NCBI GenBank assembly: GCA_019244395.1
Contig: JAFASQ010000415.1
Coordinates: 1-42,232 of the forward strand
DNA length: 42,232 nt
Origin: Solirubrobacterales bacterium
Lineage (GTDB): Bacteria > Actinomycetota > Thermoleophilia > Solirubrobacterales > Solirubrobacteraceae
Direction: 5' to 3'
A program made the position numbers and the translations under genes. This document shows, one piece after another, positions 24,991-34,274 of this stretch. Position 1 is the first letter of the stretch; every line of letters starts with the position of its first letter. Under the pieces are notes generated by a model that was not told where the DNA came from, made no database searches, and saw only the letters and a list, made by a program, of their open reading frames with translations.

Positions 24991-25902
24991 TCAGCTCACG
25001 AGCAGCACGAGCTTTCCGCGGACGTGGCCCGTCTTGCTGAGCCGGTGGGCCTCGGCAATCTGGTCGAGCGGGAACGTCTGCGCGACCGTGAGCGTGAACC
25101 GCCCGGCCTCGATCAGCTTGCCGATGTCCTTGAGCGCGTGCATTGCCCGCGCGGTGCTCGGGTCCGCGCCGGCGCTAAAGCGCACGCCGGTCGCTTGGGC
25201 GCCGGTGTGATCGGCGATCGTGACCACGTGCTGGGGGCCGCCGGCGAGCTCGACGCGCGCGGGGAGCGCGTCGCCACCCGCCGCGTCGACAGCGGCGTCG
25301 ATGCCGTCGGGTGCGAGCTCGCGGAGTCGCCCCGCCAGGCCCTCGCCGTATGTTGTCGGCTCTGCGCCGATCGAGCGCAGGTAGCCGTCGTTGCCGGGGC
25401 TAGCCGTGCCGATCACACGCGCGCCGCGCGCAACCGCGATCTGAACCGCGGAGCTGCCGACCGCGCCGGCGGCTCCGTTGATCACGACGGTGCTGTCGGC
25501 GCCGACGCCCACGAGACCGAGCGTGCGCACCGCCGTCTCGACCGCGACCGGCAGGCCCGCGGCGCCGGCGAAGTCAAGCGACGGCGGGATCGGCGCGTAC
25601 TCCGCCGACAGCGCGAGCTCGGCCGCGCCGTCGAACCCAGGCGCGAACCCGAACACCCTGTCGCCGACCGCCACGTCCGTGACCCCGTCGCCGAGCTCGT
25701 CGACGACGCCTGCGACCTCGCCGCCCGTCCTGCGCGGGAAGTCGCCGCCCCTCATCCCGCTGCGCAACTTCCAGTCGATCGGGTTCACCCCGACGGCGCG
25801 AACCGCCACCCGGATCTGGCCGGGCGCGGGATGGGGATCGGGAAGCTCTACAAGCTCGAGAACCTCCGGGCCGCCGAACTGGCTGAATCGGATCGCCTTC
25901 AC
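24991..25902 (-). CDS. Zinc-independent MDR oxidoreductase (quinone oxidoreductase-like)
   Basis: The protein is 303 aa from ATG 25902 (MKAIRFSQFGGPEVLELVEL). The GroES-like N-terminal half has GVNPIDWKLRSG and GDRVFGFAPG but no Cys/His zinc ligands. The Rossmann half has VVINGAAGAVGSSAVQIA (139-156), which binds NADPH. The end reads HVRGKLVLLV. This is the NADPH:quinone reductase / enone reductase branch of the medium-chain dehydrogenases; the substrate is unknown. The flanks are non-coding, so it is probably a single-gene unit. Confidence 0.9.
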   Translation of the reverse strand: MKAIRFSQFGGPEVLELVELPDPHPAPGQIRVAVRAVGVNPIDWKLRSGMRGGDFPRRTGGEVAGVVDELGDGVTDVAVGDRVFGFAPGFDGAAELALSAEYAPIPPSLDFAGAAGLPVAVETAVRTLGLVGVGADSTVVINGAAGAVGSSAVQIAVARGARVIGTASPGNDGYLRSIGAEPTTYGEGLAGRLRELAPDGIDAAVDAAGGDALPARVELAGGPQHVVTIADHTGAQATGVRFSAGADPSTARAMHALKDIGKLIEAGRFTLTVAQTFPLDQIAEAHRLSKTGHVRGKLVLLVS

Positions 25903-26461
25903 GCGATCTTCCCTAGCCGGGGGGCGCCGACTTATCAGCGTGACCGAACCTCATCTTTCCATCCGGACCTGTCGCGACCGTCCGCTCTCGCGCCGGCTGG
26001 TCCGGGGCAATCGCGGGCAAACCGCGGGCGGCCGCCGCGGCTTACCGCGGGCCGTTCGGCCATGGTTCGTTGGGCGGGTCCGCCGGTCGGCCTCTAGGGA
26101 CGTGGACTAGGGGAACCCTGATGCGAGCAGGATGTGCTCCGGCGACAATCGCTGCCACGAATGATGGCTCCGCTGTGAGAAAGGTCCAATGCTGGAGTCT
26201 TGCGAGAGAAATCAGGAGCCGGGCCAGACCAGCGCCAGCCGATCGGCTGCTCGATGTCAGCGTCGACGGCAGCGGTGCCCTCTCCTGGGGTCACGGAGAC
26301 GGACCTGTTCGTTCCCTGAAGAGTCTCGGCGATGCCGGTGTCTGAACTCGGAAACGCCGGGCCGTCCACGACCTGGACCGAACATCCGGCGTCGCCCGCC
26401 CGGCGCCGCGTCGGCCGATGAACGCCGTCGCGAATGGGACTTCTCGAGGGAGCTCGGGTAG
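25903..26461. other. No recognisable gene (560 bp)
   Basis: This is the promoter region of two divergent genes (MDR to the left, isochorismatase-like to the right). Short frames in it are not protein-like. Confidence 0.35.
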
Positions 26462-27082
26462 GTGAAGGCTGAGGTCCCCGAGTACGCCGTGCACGACGAG
26501 GTCTGCGTCGACTTAGCGACGACGGCTGTGCTCGTGATCAATATGCAGAACGACTTCGTCAAAGAGGGAGGCAATCTGCTGGTGCCCGACGCAGAGGCGA
26601 CGATCCCCCCGATCAAGCGCCTCCTGGATCTCGCGCGCGGCAACCGGATGCGCATCGTCTACTGCCAGGACACCCACCACCAGGGTGACGCGGAATGGCG
26701 GACATGGCCCGAGCACTGCCGCGAGGGCAGCTGGGGATGGGAGATCATCAGCGAGCTTGCGCCGGCTGCCGGCGACGCCGTTGTTCCCAAGCTCCGCCAC
26801 GATGCCTTCTACGGCACCTCCCTCGACGAGCTGCTGCGCGGCTGGGGAATCACGACTCTCGTGCTCTGCGGCACTGTCGCCAATATTTGCGTCCAATACA
26901 CGGCGTCGAGCGCGGTACTACGCTCGTACGCTGTCGTGATTCCGCGCGACGCGCTTTCGGCGCTTGAGGCGTTTGATCTCGAGGCCTCGTTACGACAGAC
27001 GACGTTCGTGTTCGCCGGTCGGCTGACAACAGTGGCCGGCATCCGGGTGGTTGAGACGGCAACTGTCGAGAGCCCAGCCTAA
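26462..27082 (+). CDS. Isochorismatase-fold cysteine hydrolase with Asn at the catalytic Asp position
   Basis: The protein is 206 aa from GTG 26462. The fold is clear: AVLVINMQNDFV at 22-33; a metal-site-like CQDTHHQGD at 68-76; Lys110 in VVPKLRHDAFYGTSLDELL; and the nucleophile Cys143 in LCGTVANICVQYTA. In nicotinamidase and relatives the first motif is VIDMQ, where the Asp forms the Asp-Lys-Cys triad. Here that position is Asn27. Either activity is altered or lost, or this subfamily uses Asn. The substrate is unknown; pyrazinamidase/nicotinamidase and N-carbamoyl hydrolases are relatives. Confidence 0.88.
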   Translation: MKAEVPEYAVHDEVCVDLATTAVLVINMQNDFVKEGGNLLVPDAEATIPPIKRLLDLARGNRMRIVYCQDTHHQGDAEWRTWPEHCREGSWGWEIISELAPAAGDAVVPKLRHDAFYGTSLDELLRGWGITTLVLCGTVANICVQYTASSAVLRSYAVVIPRDALSALEAFDLEASLRQTTFVFAGRLTTVAGIRVVETATVESPA

Positions 27083-27219
27083 CTCCCGACGTCGATCGCA
27101 ATTGCTGAAGCTGAGGCGATCGCCGTCAGGCAGGACGTAACCGCGGCGTCCCAACGGCCCGAGGGGCGGGCCGCCCAGCCCACCTATGCCGGAGCCTCGA
27201 CAGACGTTAGGCTCACGCT

Positions 27220-28290
27220 GTGGGGGTCCTTGCTCTCATCGGCACGCGCAAGGGTCTCTTCGTGCTCAGAGCGGCCGACGGGCGCGACAGGTGGCAGATA
27301 GAGGGGCCCTTGCTCGATACCTGGGGCGTTTACCACGCGGTCGTCGACGAGCGCGACGGGACCTGGTACGCGGCGGCCAACCACACCACTTATGGCCCAA
27401 CCGTTCAGCGCTCATCGGACGGCGGCCAGACGTGGAGGCGCTCGCGGCAGATCGGCCTCCCCGAGGAGTCTGGACTGGTCCTGAACGCGACCTGGCACAT
27501 CGAGCCGGGGCTCCCGGAGGACCCCGAGACGCTGTATCTAGGTGGTGATCCCGGCGTGTTGTTCCGCTCGCACGACCGCGGCGAGAGCTGGCAAGTGAAT
27601 CGGGCCATCCTCGATCACCCCACGCGGGCCGACGTTTGGATCCCGGGCGCAGGAGGGTTGTGCTGTCATTCGATTCAGATCGACCCACGCGATCCTGGGC
27701 GTATTTACGTCGGGATCACCTCAGCTGGGACCTTTCGTTCGGATGACGCTGGCGAGACTTGGGTTCCGCGGAACAAGAACATCGTGGCGGACTTCCGCCC
27801 GGATCCCTATGCGGAGGTCGGGCAGTGTCCTCACAAGCTGCTGCTCCACTGCACGCAGCCTGACCGACTGTGGCAGCAGAATCACTGCGGTGTCTACCGC
27901 TCGGATGACCGCGCCGACTCGTGGCTCCGGCTCGACGGGAACGGGCTGCCGAGCCCGTTTGGTTGGGCGCTCATGCTCGATCCGGATGATCCAGACACGG
28001 CGTTCGTGATCCCGGCCAGAAGCATGGAGTACCACTACGGTCCCGGTGGACGGCTCGCCGTCTATCGGACGACCGACGCGGGGGCGACGTGGGAGTCCGT
28101 TTCAAACGGCCTCCCGGATCAGTCGTGGACGGTAGTTCTCCGGGAAGCCTCGGCGTTCGACGATGAGTCCGTCTACTTCGGGACACAGAGCGGCTCGTTC
28201 TTCGTCCTTGCGGACGGCGATACCTGGCTCGAGGCAGCCCGGCATCTCCCAACGATCTTGTCCGTGGAGGTCACGTCGTGGTCCGCATAG
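27220..28290 (+). CDS. Asp-box (BNR) beta-propeller, sialidase/VPS10-like
   Basis: The protein is 356 aa from GTG 27220 (VGVLALIGTRKGLFVLRAAD), with no signal peptide, so it is cytoplasmic. Five Asp-box motifs (S/T-x-D-x-G-x-T-W) lie at 65-72, 117-124, 174-181, 228-235 and 284-291; the fourth is degenerate (RADSW). No sialidase catalytic Arg triad or FRIP motif is evident, so the label exo-alpha-sialidase often given to such proteins is doubtful. Its end overlaps a MoaD/ThiS-like gene by 13 bases, implying co-translation and perhaps a complex. Confidence 0.85.
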   Translation: MGVLALIGTRKGLFVLRAADGRDRWQIEGPLLDTWGVYHAVVDERDGTWYAAANHTTYGPTVQRSSDGGQTWRRSRQIGLPEESGLVLNATWHIEPGLPEDPETLYLGGDPGVLFRSHDRGESWQVNRAILDHPTRADVWIPGAGGLCCHSIQIDPRDPGRIYVGITSAGTFRSDDAGETWVPRNKNIVADFRPDPYAEVGQCPHKLLLHCTQPDRLWQQNHCGVYRSDDRADSWLRLDGNGLPSPFGWALMLDPDDPDTAFVIPARSMEYHYGPGGRLAVYRTTDAGATWESVSNGLPDQSWTVVLREASAFDDESVYFGTQSGSFFVLADGDTWLEAARHLPTILSVEVTSWSA

Positions 28291-28535
28291 TAGTCCCGAG
28301 CGTGCTCGCCTCCGAGGCGGAGGGGAAACAGAGCTTCGACGTTGAAGCGGAAACCCTTGGCGACGCGCTGCGCGCGCTCCCGGTCGCAGATCTCCTCTTC
28401 AACGAGCGCGGCGAGTTACGACACCACGTCAACGTATACGTGGATGGAGAGGACCATCGCGAACGAGGGGGCCTGGTGTCGCCACTCGAGGACGCTCACG
28501 AGGTCCGCATCGTCGCTATGGTCTCCGGCGGCTGA
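28278..28535 (+). CDS. MoaD/ThiS-like ubiquitin-fold protein with C-terminal Gly-Gly
   Basis: The protein is 85 aa from GTG 28278, with GGAGG seven bases upstream inside the propeller gene. The sequence VRIVVPSVLASEAEGKQSFD..., LFNERGELRHHVNVYVDGED and HEVRIVAMVSGG matches the beta-grasp sulfur-carrier family. It ends exactly in Gly-Gly, as needed for adenylation and thiocarboxylation or conjugation. MoaE, MoeB/ThiF or other cofactor genes are absent nearby, so it is not an obvious part of molybdopterin or thiamin synthesis. Fusion-like coupling with the Asp-box propeller suggests a dedicated role for the pair. Confidence 0.82.
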   Translation: MVRIVVPSVLASEAEGKQSFDVEAETLGDALRALPVADLLFNERGELRHHVNVYVDGEDHRERGGLVSPLEDAHEVRIVAMVSGG

Positions 28536-28576
28536 AAGAGCTCAGCCTGCGCCCCCAGGGTTATGCTGGCGGCGGG

Positions 28577-31330
28577 ATGGCTCTTTCCGCGGGACCGGAG
28601 AAGAGTGCGGCACTGCCTGGCCGCGGCGACGAGTGTGCGCGACTCGATCAGCTGCTTGCTGAGGCGCGTCTGGGGCAAAGCGCGGTCCTCGTGGTGCGGG
28701 GCGATCCGGGCATCGGCAAGTCCGCACTCCTCGATTACACGGCCGCCCACGCAGACGGCTGCCGGATTGCTCGCGCCGCGGGCGTGGAGTGGGAGATGGA
28801 GCTCCCCTTCGCAGGTCTGCATCAGCTGTGCGTGGGGCTGCTGGACGGCCTCGAGCAACTGCCGTTGCCGCAGCAGGACGCGCTCGCAGGAGCCTTCGGT
28901 CTCAGTCCCGGTTCGGAACCCGATCGGTTCCTCGTCGGACTGGCCGTGCTCAGCTTGTTGTCTCACACGGCGGAGGACCGACCGCTCGTTTGCCTCGTCG
29001 ATGACGTGCAGTGGCTTGATCGGTCCTCAGCGCAGGTCCTCGCGTTCGTCGCCCGGCGCCTGAAGGCGGAGTCCGTCCTGCTCGTCTTCGCAGTGCGCGA
29101 TGCTGGAGAGCTTGAGGAGCTCACTGGACTGCCCGAGCTGAGGCTCGGGGCGTTGCCGGTCGCGGCTGCCCGAGAGCTGCTTGCGTCCGTCCTGACGGCA
29201 CCTCTGGACGAGCGTGTCCGCGATCGGATCCTCGCCGAGACGCGTGGCAATCCGCTTGCGCTGCTTGAGCTGCCACAGGCATGGTCGCCTGAGACGCTGG
29301 CTGGCGGGTTCGGACTTCCTGGCAATCGATCGCTCTCAGGACGGATTGAGGCGAGCTTCGGACGGCGCGTACAGCTGCTCCCCGTAGAAACTCAGCGGCT
29401 GTTGCTGGTGGCCGCTGCCGACCCAACTGGCGAACCCGCGCTGCTGATGCGTGCCGCGAACTCGTTAGATATCCCGATGGAGGAACTGGCTCCCGCGGAG
29501 GCGGCTGGGCTGCTTGAACTCGGCGTCCAGGTTGCGTTTCGCCACTCGCTGCTTCGCTCGGCGATCTACCGTGGCGCCACGACGGAGATGCGTCGAGTGG
29601 CGCACCGAGCGCTGGCCGCCGCCACCGACCCCGAGCTCGACCCTGATCGCCACGCCTGGCATCGAGCTCACGCGACCGCCGGCGCCGACGAGGAGGTTGC
29701 AGCCGAGCTGGAGCGATCAGCCGACCGTGCTCGCGCGCGAGGTGGTCTGGCAGCAGCCGCCGCTTTCCTGGAACGGGCCGCAGCACTGACCGCTGACCCG
29801 GGTCGCCGGGCACGGCGGACGCTCGAGGCTGCCGCGAGCAAACAACTGGCCGGCGCGTCTCAGGCGGCTTTGACGCTACTCGCTGCGGCGGCCGCTGGCC
29901 CGCTGAATGACGTCGATAATGCCAGGCTGCAGCGCCTTCGCGGACAGATTCTCCTAGACCTGAGGCGCGCCGCCGAGGCGGAGCCGCTGCTGCTGGAGGC
30001 GGCCAGGCTCCTCGAACCGATTGACCCAGGCCTGGCGCGGGATACGCATTTGGAGGCGCATCGAGCCGGAAGTGTCGCGGGCCGCCTCGGCCGCGGCATG
30101 CTCGAGGCCGCCAGAGCGGCACGTAGCGCACCACCGAGGCCCGGACCCCCCCAGCCCAACGACCTGCTGCTCGACGGGCTGGCCATTCGTTTCACCGACG
30201 GTTATGCCGCCAGCGCGCAGGCCCTAAAAGTGGCCGTTCGCGCCGTCCGCGAAGCTGGCGATAACCCGGGGCAAAGCGTCCGGTGGCCGTGGTTGGGGCG
30301 GCGAGTGGCGCCGGACCTGTTCGACGATGAGGCGTGGAATTTCTTCGCGACTCTTGGCGTCAAACTCGCCCGCGAGCACGGGGCACTCGCGGTGCTTCCA
30401 CTCGCACTGAACTATCTCGCGCGCGATCTGTGCTTCGAGGGCGATTTGGACGGCGCGGCCAAGCTGGTGGATGAGGCCGACACCATCGCTGCCGCTACGG
30501 GTACCGAGCCGCTCGTGTTGGGCAGTCTGTCGCTGGCCGGCGTTCGTGGTAATGAGACGGAAGCCCTGAGCCTGTTCGAAGCCGCCGAGGAGGCTGCGAT
30601 CTCGCGCGGTGAGGGCGTTGTCGTGACCTTCTCCGAGCACTCGCGCGCGGTGCTATACAACGGACTCAGCCGCTACGAAGCCGCCCTCGGTCCAGCGCAG
30701 ACCGCAAGCGGCTTGGATGAGCTCATGGTCTCGGCTCAGGCCTTGCCGGAGCTTGTAGAGGCCGCGACCCGCTGCGGCAGCCTCCAGGTGGCGAACGACG
30801 CCATTGAGCGCCTCGTTGAAAGAACGTCGGCGGTGGGCACCGAGTGGGCGCGCGGCATCGAGGCGCGGTCACGAGCGCTGTTAAGCGAGGGCTCGGTCGC
30901 CGATCGGCTGTACTGCGGGGCGATCGATCACCTAAAGCGCTGCCGTCTGGCCCTCGAACTCGCGCGGGCCCACCTTCTATACGGCGAATGGCTGCGGCGC
31001 AATAGGCGTCGCACCGATGCCCGGGACGAACTGCGCCGCGCGCAGGACATGTTTACCTCAATGGGAGCTGAGGCGTTCGCGGGCCGCGCGGCTCGGGAAC
31101 TATTGGCGACTGGCGAGGCAGCCCGAAAGCGCTCAGTCGAGACCCGGGATGAGCTCACCGCACAGGAGTCGCAGATCGCCCAGTTTGCCCGGGATGGCCT
31201 GTCCAATGCCGAGATCGGTGCCCGACTCTTCATCAGTCCTCGGACGGTTGAGTACCACCTTCGGAAGGTGTTCGCCAAGTTGGGCATCACCAGTCGAGAG
31301 CACCTGGATCGCGTGCTGCCGCCCGAGTGA
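28577..31330 (+). CDS. LAL (large ATP-binding LuxR-family) regulator 1
   Basis: The protein is 917 aa from ATG 28577. The N-terminal AAA/NTPase part has Walker A GDPGIGKS (42-49) and Walker B VCLVDDVQWLD (138-148). A long helical, TPR-like middle region follows, with many Ala/Leu/Glu repeats. The C-terminal LuxR HTH (about 860-912) reads LTAQESQIAQFARDGLSNAE and ISPRTVEYHLRKVFAKLGI. LAL proteins are ATP-dependent transcriptional activators, often within or next to catabolic or secondary-metabolite clusters. It starts 41 bases after the MoaD-like gene and may be in the same transcript. A close paralogue follows. Confidence 0.93.
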   Translation: MALSAGPEKSAALPGRGDECARLDQLLAEARLGQSAVLVVRGDPGIGKSALLDYTAAHADGCRIARAAGVEWEMELPFAGLHQLCVGLLDGLEQLPLPQQDALAGAFGLSPGSEPDRFLVGLAVLSLLSHTAEDRPLVCLVDDVQWLDRSSAQVLAFVARRLKAESVLLVFAVRDAGELEELTGLPELRLGALPVAAARELLASVLTAPLDERVRDRILAETRGNPLALLELPQAWSPETLAGGFGLPGNRSLSGRIEASFGRRVQLLPVETQRLLLVAAADPTGEPALLMRAANSLDIPMEELAPAEAAGLLELGVQVAFRHSLLRSAIYRGATTEMRRVAHRALAAATDPELDPDRHAWHRAHATAGADEEVAAELERSADRARARGGLAAAAAFLERAAALTADPGRRARRTLEAAASKQLAGASQAALTLLAAAAAGPLNDVDNARLQRLRGQILLDLRRAAEAEPLLLEAARLLEPIDPGLARDTHLEAHRAGSVAGRLGRGMLEAARAARSAPPRPGPPQPNDLLLDGLAIRFTDGYAASAQALKVAVRAVREAGDNPGQSVRWPWLGRRVAPDLFDDEAWNFFATLGVKLAREHGALAVLPLALNYLARDLCFEGDLDGAAKLVDEADTIAAATGTEPLVLGSLSLAGVRGNETEALSLFEAAEEAAISRGEGVVVTFSEHSRAVLYNGLSRYEAALGPAQTASGLDELMVSAQALPELVEAATRCGSLQVANDAIERLVERTSAVGTEWARGIEARSRALLSEGSVADRLYCGAIDHLKRCRLALELARAHLLYGEWLRRNRRRTDARDELRRAQDMFTSMGAEAFAGRAARELLATGEAARKRSVETRDELTAQESQIAQFARDGLSNAEIGARLFISPRTVEYHLRKVFAKLGITSREHLDRVLPPE

Positions 31331-31343
31331 GACCCCAGCCCGC

Positions 31344-31367
31344 TGAGGGATCCCCGCAACTCCCTCA
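31344..31367 (+). terminator. Weak hairpin after LAL 1
   Basis: A 7-bp perfect inverted repeat TGAGGGA / TCCCTCA has a 10-base loop and begins 13 bases after the stop of the first LAL gene. There is no T-tract. It may attenuate read-through towards the second LAL gene. Confidence 0.3.
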
Positions 31368-31493
31368 CTGCGAGAACTGGTGCGCCCCTGACGCGAACGG
31401 CGCGGTCCCAACCGACACTGTAAGCGTCTCTCGGAATGGCTGGCGCGACACACCCCACGCGCGCCACCGGGTCAGCAATCGGAGGAGGCCGTA

Positions 31494-34274
31494 ATGATCG
31501 GTCCACGTTCTGCCGGCGAAGCGTCACACCCGGCGCGCAATTCGTGGTCGCTATGCGGACGAAGCGCCGAGCGGCGACTTCTCGACCATCTGCTTGAGGC
31601 GGTGCGCACGGGCGAGAGCCGGACGCTGGTGATCGTCGGCGAGCCAGGGATCGGGAAGACGGCTTTGCTTGAGCACACGGTCGCCATTTCGCCGGATTTT
31701 CGGATCGTGCAGACCGTCGGGGTGGAGTCGGAGATGGAGCTGGCGTATGCGAGTCTGCATCAGTTGTGCGCGCCCCTGCTTGACCGGGTCGAGAGGTTGC
31801 CGGCTCCGCAGCATCACGCGCTCGAGATCGTATTCGGCTTGAGCGCCGGCGCTGCCCCGGATCGGTTCCTGGTCGGGTTAGCGGTGTTGAGCTTGCTCTC
31901 TGGGGCGGCTGACGAGTGTCCCCTCATTTGTCTGGTGGATGACGCGCAGTGGCTCGATGCCGCATCGTCGCAGACGCTCGGTTTCGTAGCCCGCCGGCTG
32001 GGTGCCGAGTCCGTCGGGGTCTTCTTCGGCACGCGCGAGGTCGGACCGGACCTGATCGGGTTGCCGGATCTCCACGTGGCTGGCCTGTCCAACCGCGATG
32101 CGCGTGCCTTGCTCGACTCGGCCATGCGCGGTCGGTTGGATGAGCGGATCAAGGACCGGATCGTCGCGGAAACCGACGGGAACCCGCTTGCCCTGCTCGA
32201 GCTTCACCGAAGCCTCACTCCTGCGCAACTCGCGGGCGGCTTTGGTGAGCCTTATGCAGGCGCCCTGGCGAGCCGGGTCGAAGAGAGCTTCGGTCGCCGC
32301 CTGGCGGCGCTCCCCGCGGAGACGCGATGGCTATTACTCGTCGCAGCCGCCGAGCCACTGGGCGAGCCACTTCTCCTGTGGCGCGCCGCCGAGCGCCTCG
32401 GGCTGCCACCCAGCGCGGCGGACGCCGCAGAGCACTCCGGCCTTCTCCAAATCGGCTCAGGCGTCCGGTTCCGTCATCCGCTCGTCCGATCGGCGGTCTA
32501 TCGATCAGCCACGCCCGCGGAGAGGCGCAGAGCGCACAACGCCCTGGCACACGCCACGGATGCGGAGTCCGACCCCGAGCGCCGCGCCTGGCATCGCGCT
32601 CGCGGCGCGGCCGCGTCCGACGAAAGCATCGCCACGGAACTCGAACGGTCGGCGGGAAGCGCGGCCGCGCGCGGAGGACGGGCGGCCGCTGCGGCATTCC
32701 TCAGACAGGCGGCGGCCCTCTCCCCGGAGCCTGCCGATCGAGCGCGCAGGGCACTGACGGCAGCGGAAGCAGAATGGCAGGCGGGCGACCCCGAGGCCGC
32801 AATTCAAATCCTTGTCTTCGCAGAGGCCGGGCCGCTAGAACCGCTGGCACAAGCGCGCGCCGACCTTCTGCGTGGCCGTGTGGCGTTCAGCGTTGGTGCC
32901 GACGAGGCGGCCCGTCTACTGTTCGACGCCGCGAAGCGGCTCGAACCGCTGGACATGGATCGAGCCCGTGAGACTTACCTCGATGCGCTCAGCGCCATGG
33001 TTTACATGGGCCCGAATGCGCGGTGTGACCCCATCGAGGTGGCCCGGGCCGCGCTCGCCGCCCGGCGCCCCGGCCATCCGCGGCCGACCGACCTGCTCCT
33101 CGACGGGATCGCGCTTCAGATCACCGAGGGTTATGCGACCGCAACTGCGACACTGCGCGAGGCCGTCAGAGCATTCGATAGCGACGACGTTCCCGCGGAC
33201 GTCGGGCTCGGCTGGGGCTGGCTGGCGTCGCACGTGGCGAGCTCTCTATGGGAGCACGAGCTTCAACTCACGCTTGCCCGCCGACACGTGCGGCTGGTGC
33301 GTGAGGCCGGAGCGCTGGAGGTGCTGGTCCCGACCCTGGCGCAGCTAGTCGGCATCTACCTACGCGACGGGAAACTGGGTGAGGCAGCGGCGCTCACGCG
33401 TGAGATGACGGCGGCCGGCGACGCGACGCGCAGCGGGCCTGCGGTCCATATTGCCATGGTGACGGCGGCATATGCGGGCCTGGAAGCCGAAGGGGAGCGG
33501 CTGATCGTCGAGGTCAGCCGGCACCTGACGCCCCAGTCGCGCGGCCTTGGTGTGGTCGTCGTTCAGTTCGCGAGCCTGCTCCTCTACAACGGTTTGGGCC
33601 GCTACGAGGATGCGCTGCGCCACGGAAGCGCAGCCCTTGAAGATCCCGAACCGGTCGGACGGCCCCCGTGGGCCTTCCCGGAGCTCGTGGAGGCCGCCGC
33701 GCGTGCAGGTGCGCCGGACCTCGCGGCTCGTGCCCTGCAAGCCCTCTCCGAACGGGCTGCCATCAGCGGCACCGACTGGGCTCGGGGCCTTGAGGCCCGC
33801 TCGCGCGCGCTGTTGAGCGAGGGCGTAACGGCCGAACGTCTGTATCGCGAGGCAATCGAGCGGCTCGCGAGACCTGGGAGCCGGACGGACCTTGCGCGCG
33901 CTCACCTCGTCTACGGCGAGTGGCTGCGCCGCGAGGGTCGCCGGGTCGACGCGCGGGAACAGCTGCGCATGGCCCACGACCACTTCAGGTCGATCGGGAT
34001 GGAGGCGTTCGCCGAGCGCGCTCGTCGGGAGCGGCTGGCGACGGGCGAGAAGGCGCGCAAGCGGACGGTCGAGGCGCGCGACGATCTGACGGCTCAGGAG
34101 CGGCAGATCGCCGAGTTCGCCCGCGACGGGCTGTCGAACCCCGAGATCGGTGCCCGGCTGTTCCTCAGCCCGCGCACCGTTGAGTGGCACCTGCGGAAGG
34201 TGTTCGGGAAGCTCGGGATCCGTTCTCGCCACGAACTGGCCGGGGCGTTTGCCGCCTCCGCGTCTCCGAGGTGA
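31494..34274 (+). CDS. LAL (large ATP-binding LuxR-family) regulator 2
   Basis: The protein is 926 aa from ATG 31494, with a strong GGAGGAGG at 31481-31488. It has Walker A GEPGIGKT (49-56), Walker B ICLVDDAQWLD (145-155), a TPR-like middle and a LuxR HTH (about 865-917: LTAQERQIAEFARDGLSNPE, LSPRTVEWHLRKVFGKLGI). It is clearly a paralogue of the preceding gene along its whole length (shared MELxxAxLHQLC, PDRFLVGLAVLSLLS, NPLALLEL, RTDLLLDGIA-like segments), so a tandem duplication is likely. It probably activates nearby genes such as the hydrolase to its right. The signal it senses is unknown. Confidence 0.93.
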   Translation: MIGPRSAGEASHPARNSWSLCGRSAERRLLDHLLEAVRTGESRTLVIVGEPGIGKTALLEHTVAISPDFRIVQTVGVESEMELAYASLHQLCAPLLDRVERLPAPQHHALEIVFGLSAGAAPDRFLVGLAVLSLLSGAADECPLICLVDDAQWLDAASSQTLGFVARRLGAESVGVFFGTREVGPDLIGLPDLHVAGLSNRDARALLDSAMRGRLDERIKDRIVAETDGNPLALLELHRSLTPAQLAGGFGEPYAGALASRVEESFGRRLAALPAETRWLLLVAAAEPLGEPLLLWRAAERLGLPPSAADAAEHSGLLQIGSGVRFRHPLVRSAVYRSATPAERRRAHNALAHATDAESDPERRAWHRARGAAASDESIATELERSAGSAAARGGRAAAAAFLRQAAALSPEPADRARRALTAAEAEWQAGDPEAAIQILVFAEAGPLEPLAQARADLLRGRVAFSVGADEAARLLFDAAKRLEPLDMDRARETYLDALSAMVYMGPNARCDPIEVARAALAARRPGHPRPTDLLLDGIALQITEGYATATATLREAVRAFDSDDVPADVGLGWGWLASHVASSLWEHELQLTLARRHVRLVREAGALEVLVPTLAQLVGIYLRDGKLGEAAALTREMTAAGDATRSGPAVHIAMVTAAYAGLEAEGERLIVEVSRHLTPQSRGLGVVVVQFASLLLYNGLGRYEDALRHGSAALEDPEPVGRPPWAFPELVEAAARAGAPDLAARALQALSERAAISGTDWARGLEARSRALLSEGVTAERLYREAIERLARPGSRTDLARAHLVYGEWLRREGRRVDAREQLRMAHDHFRSIGMEAFAERARRERLATGEKARKRTVEARDDLTAQERQIAEFARDGLSNPEIGARLFLSPRTVEWHLRKVFGKLGIRSRHELAGAFAASASPR

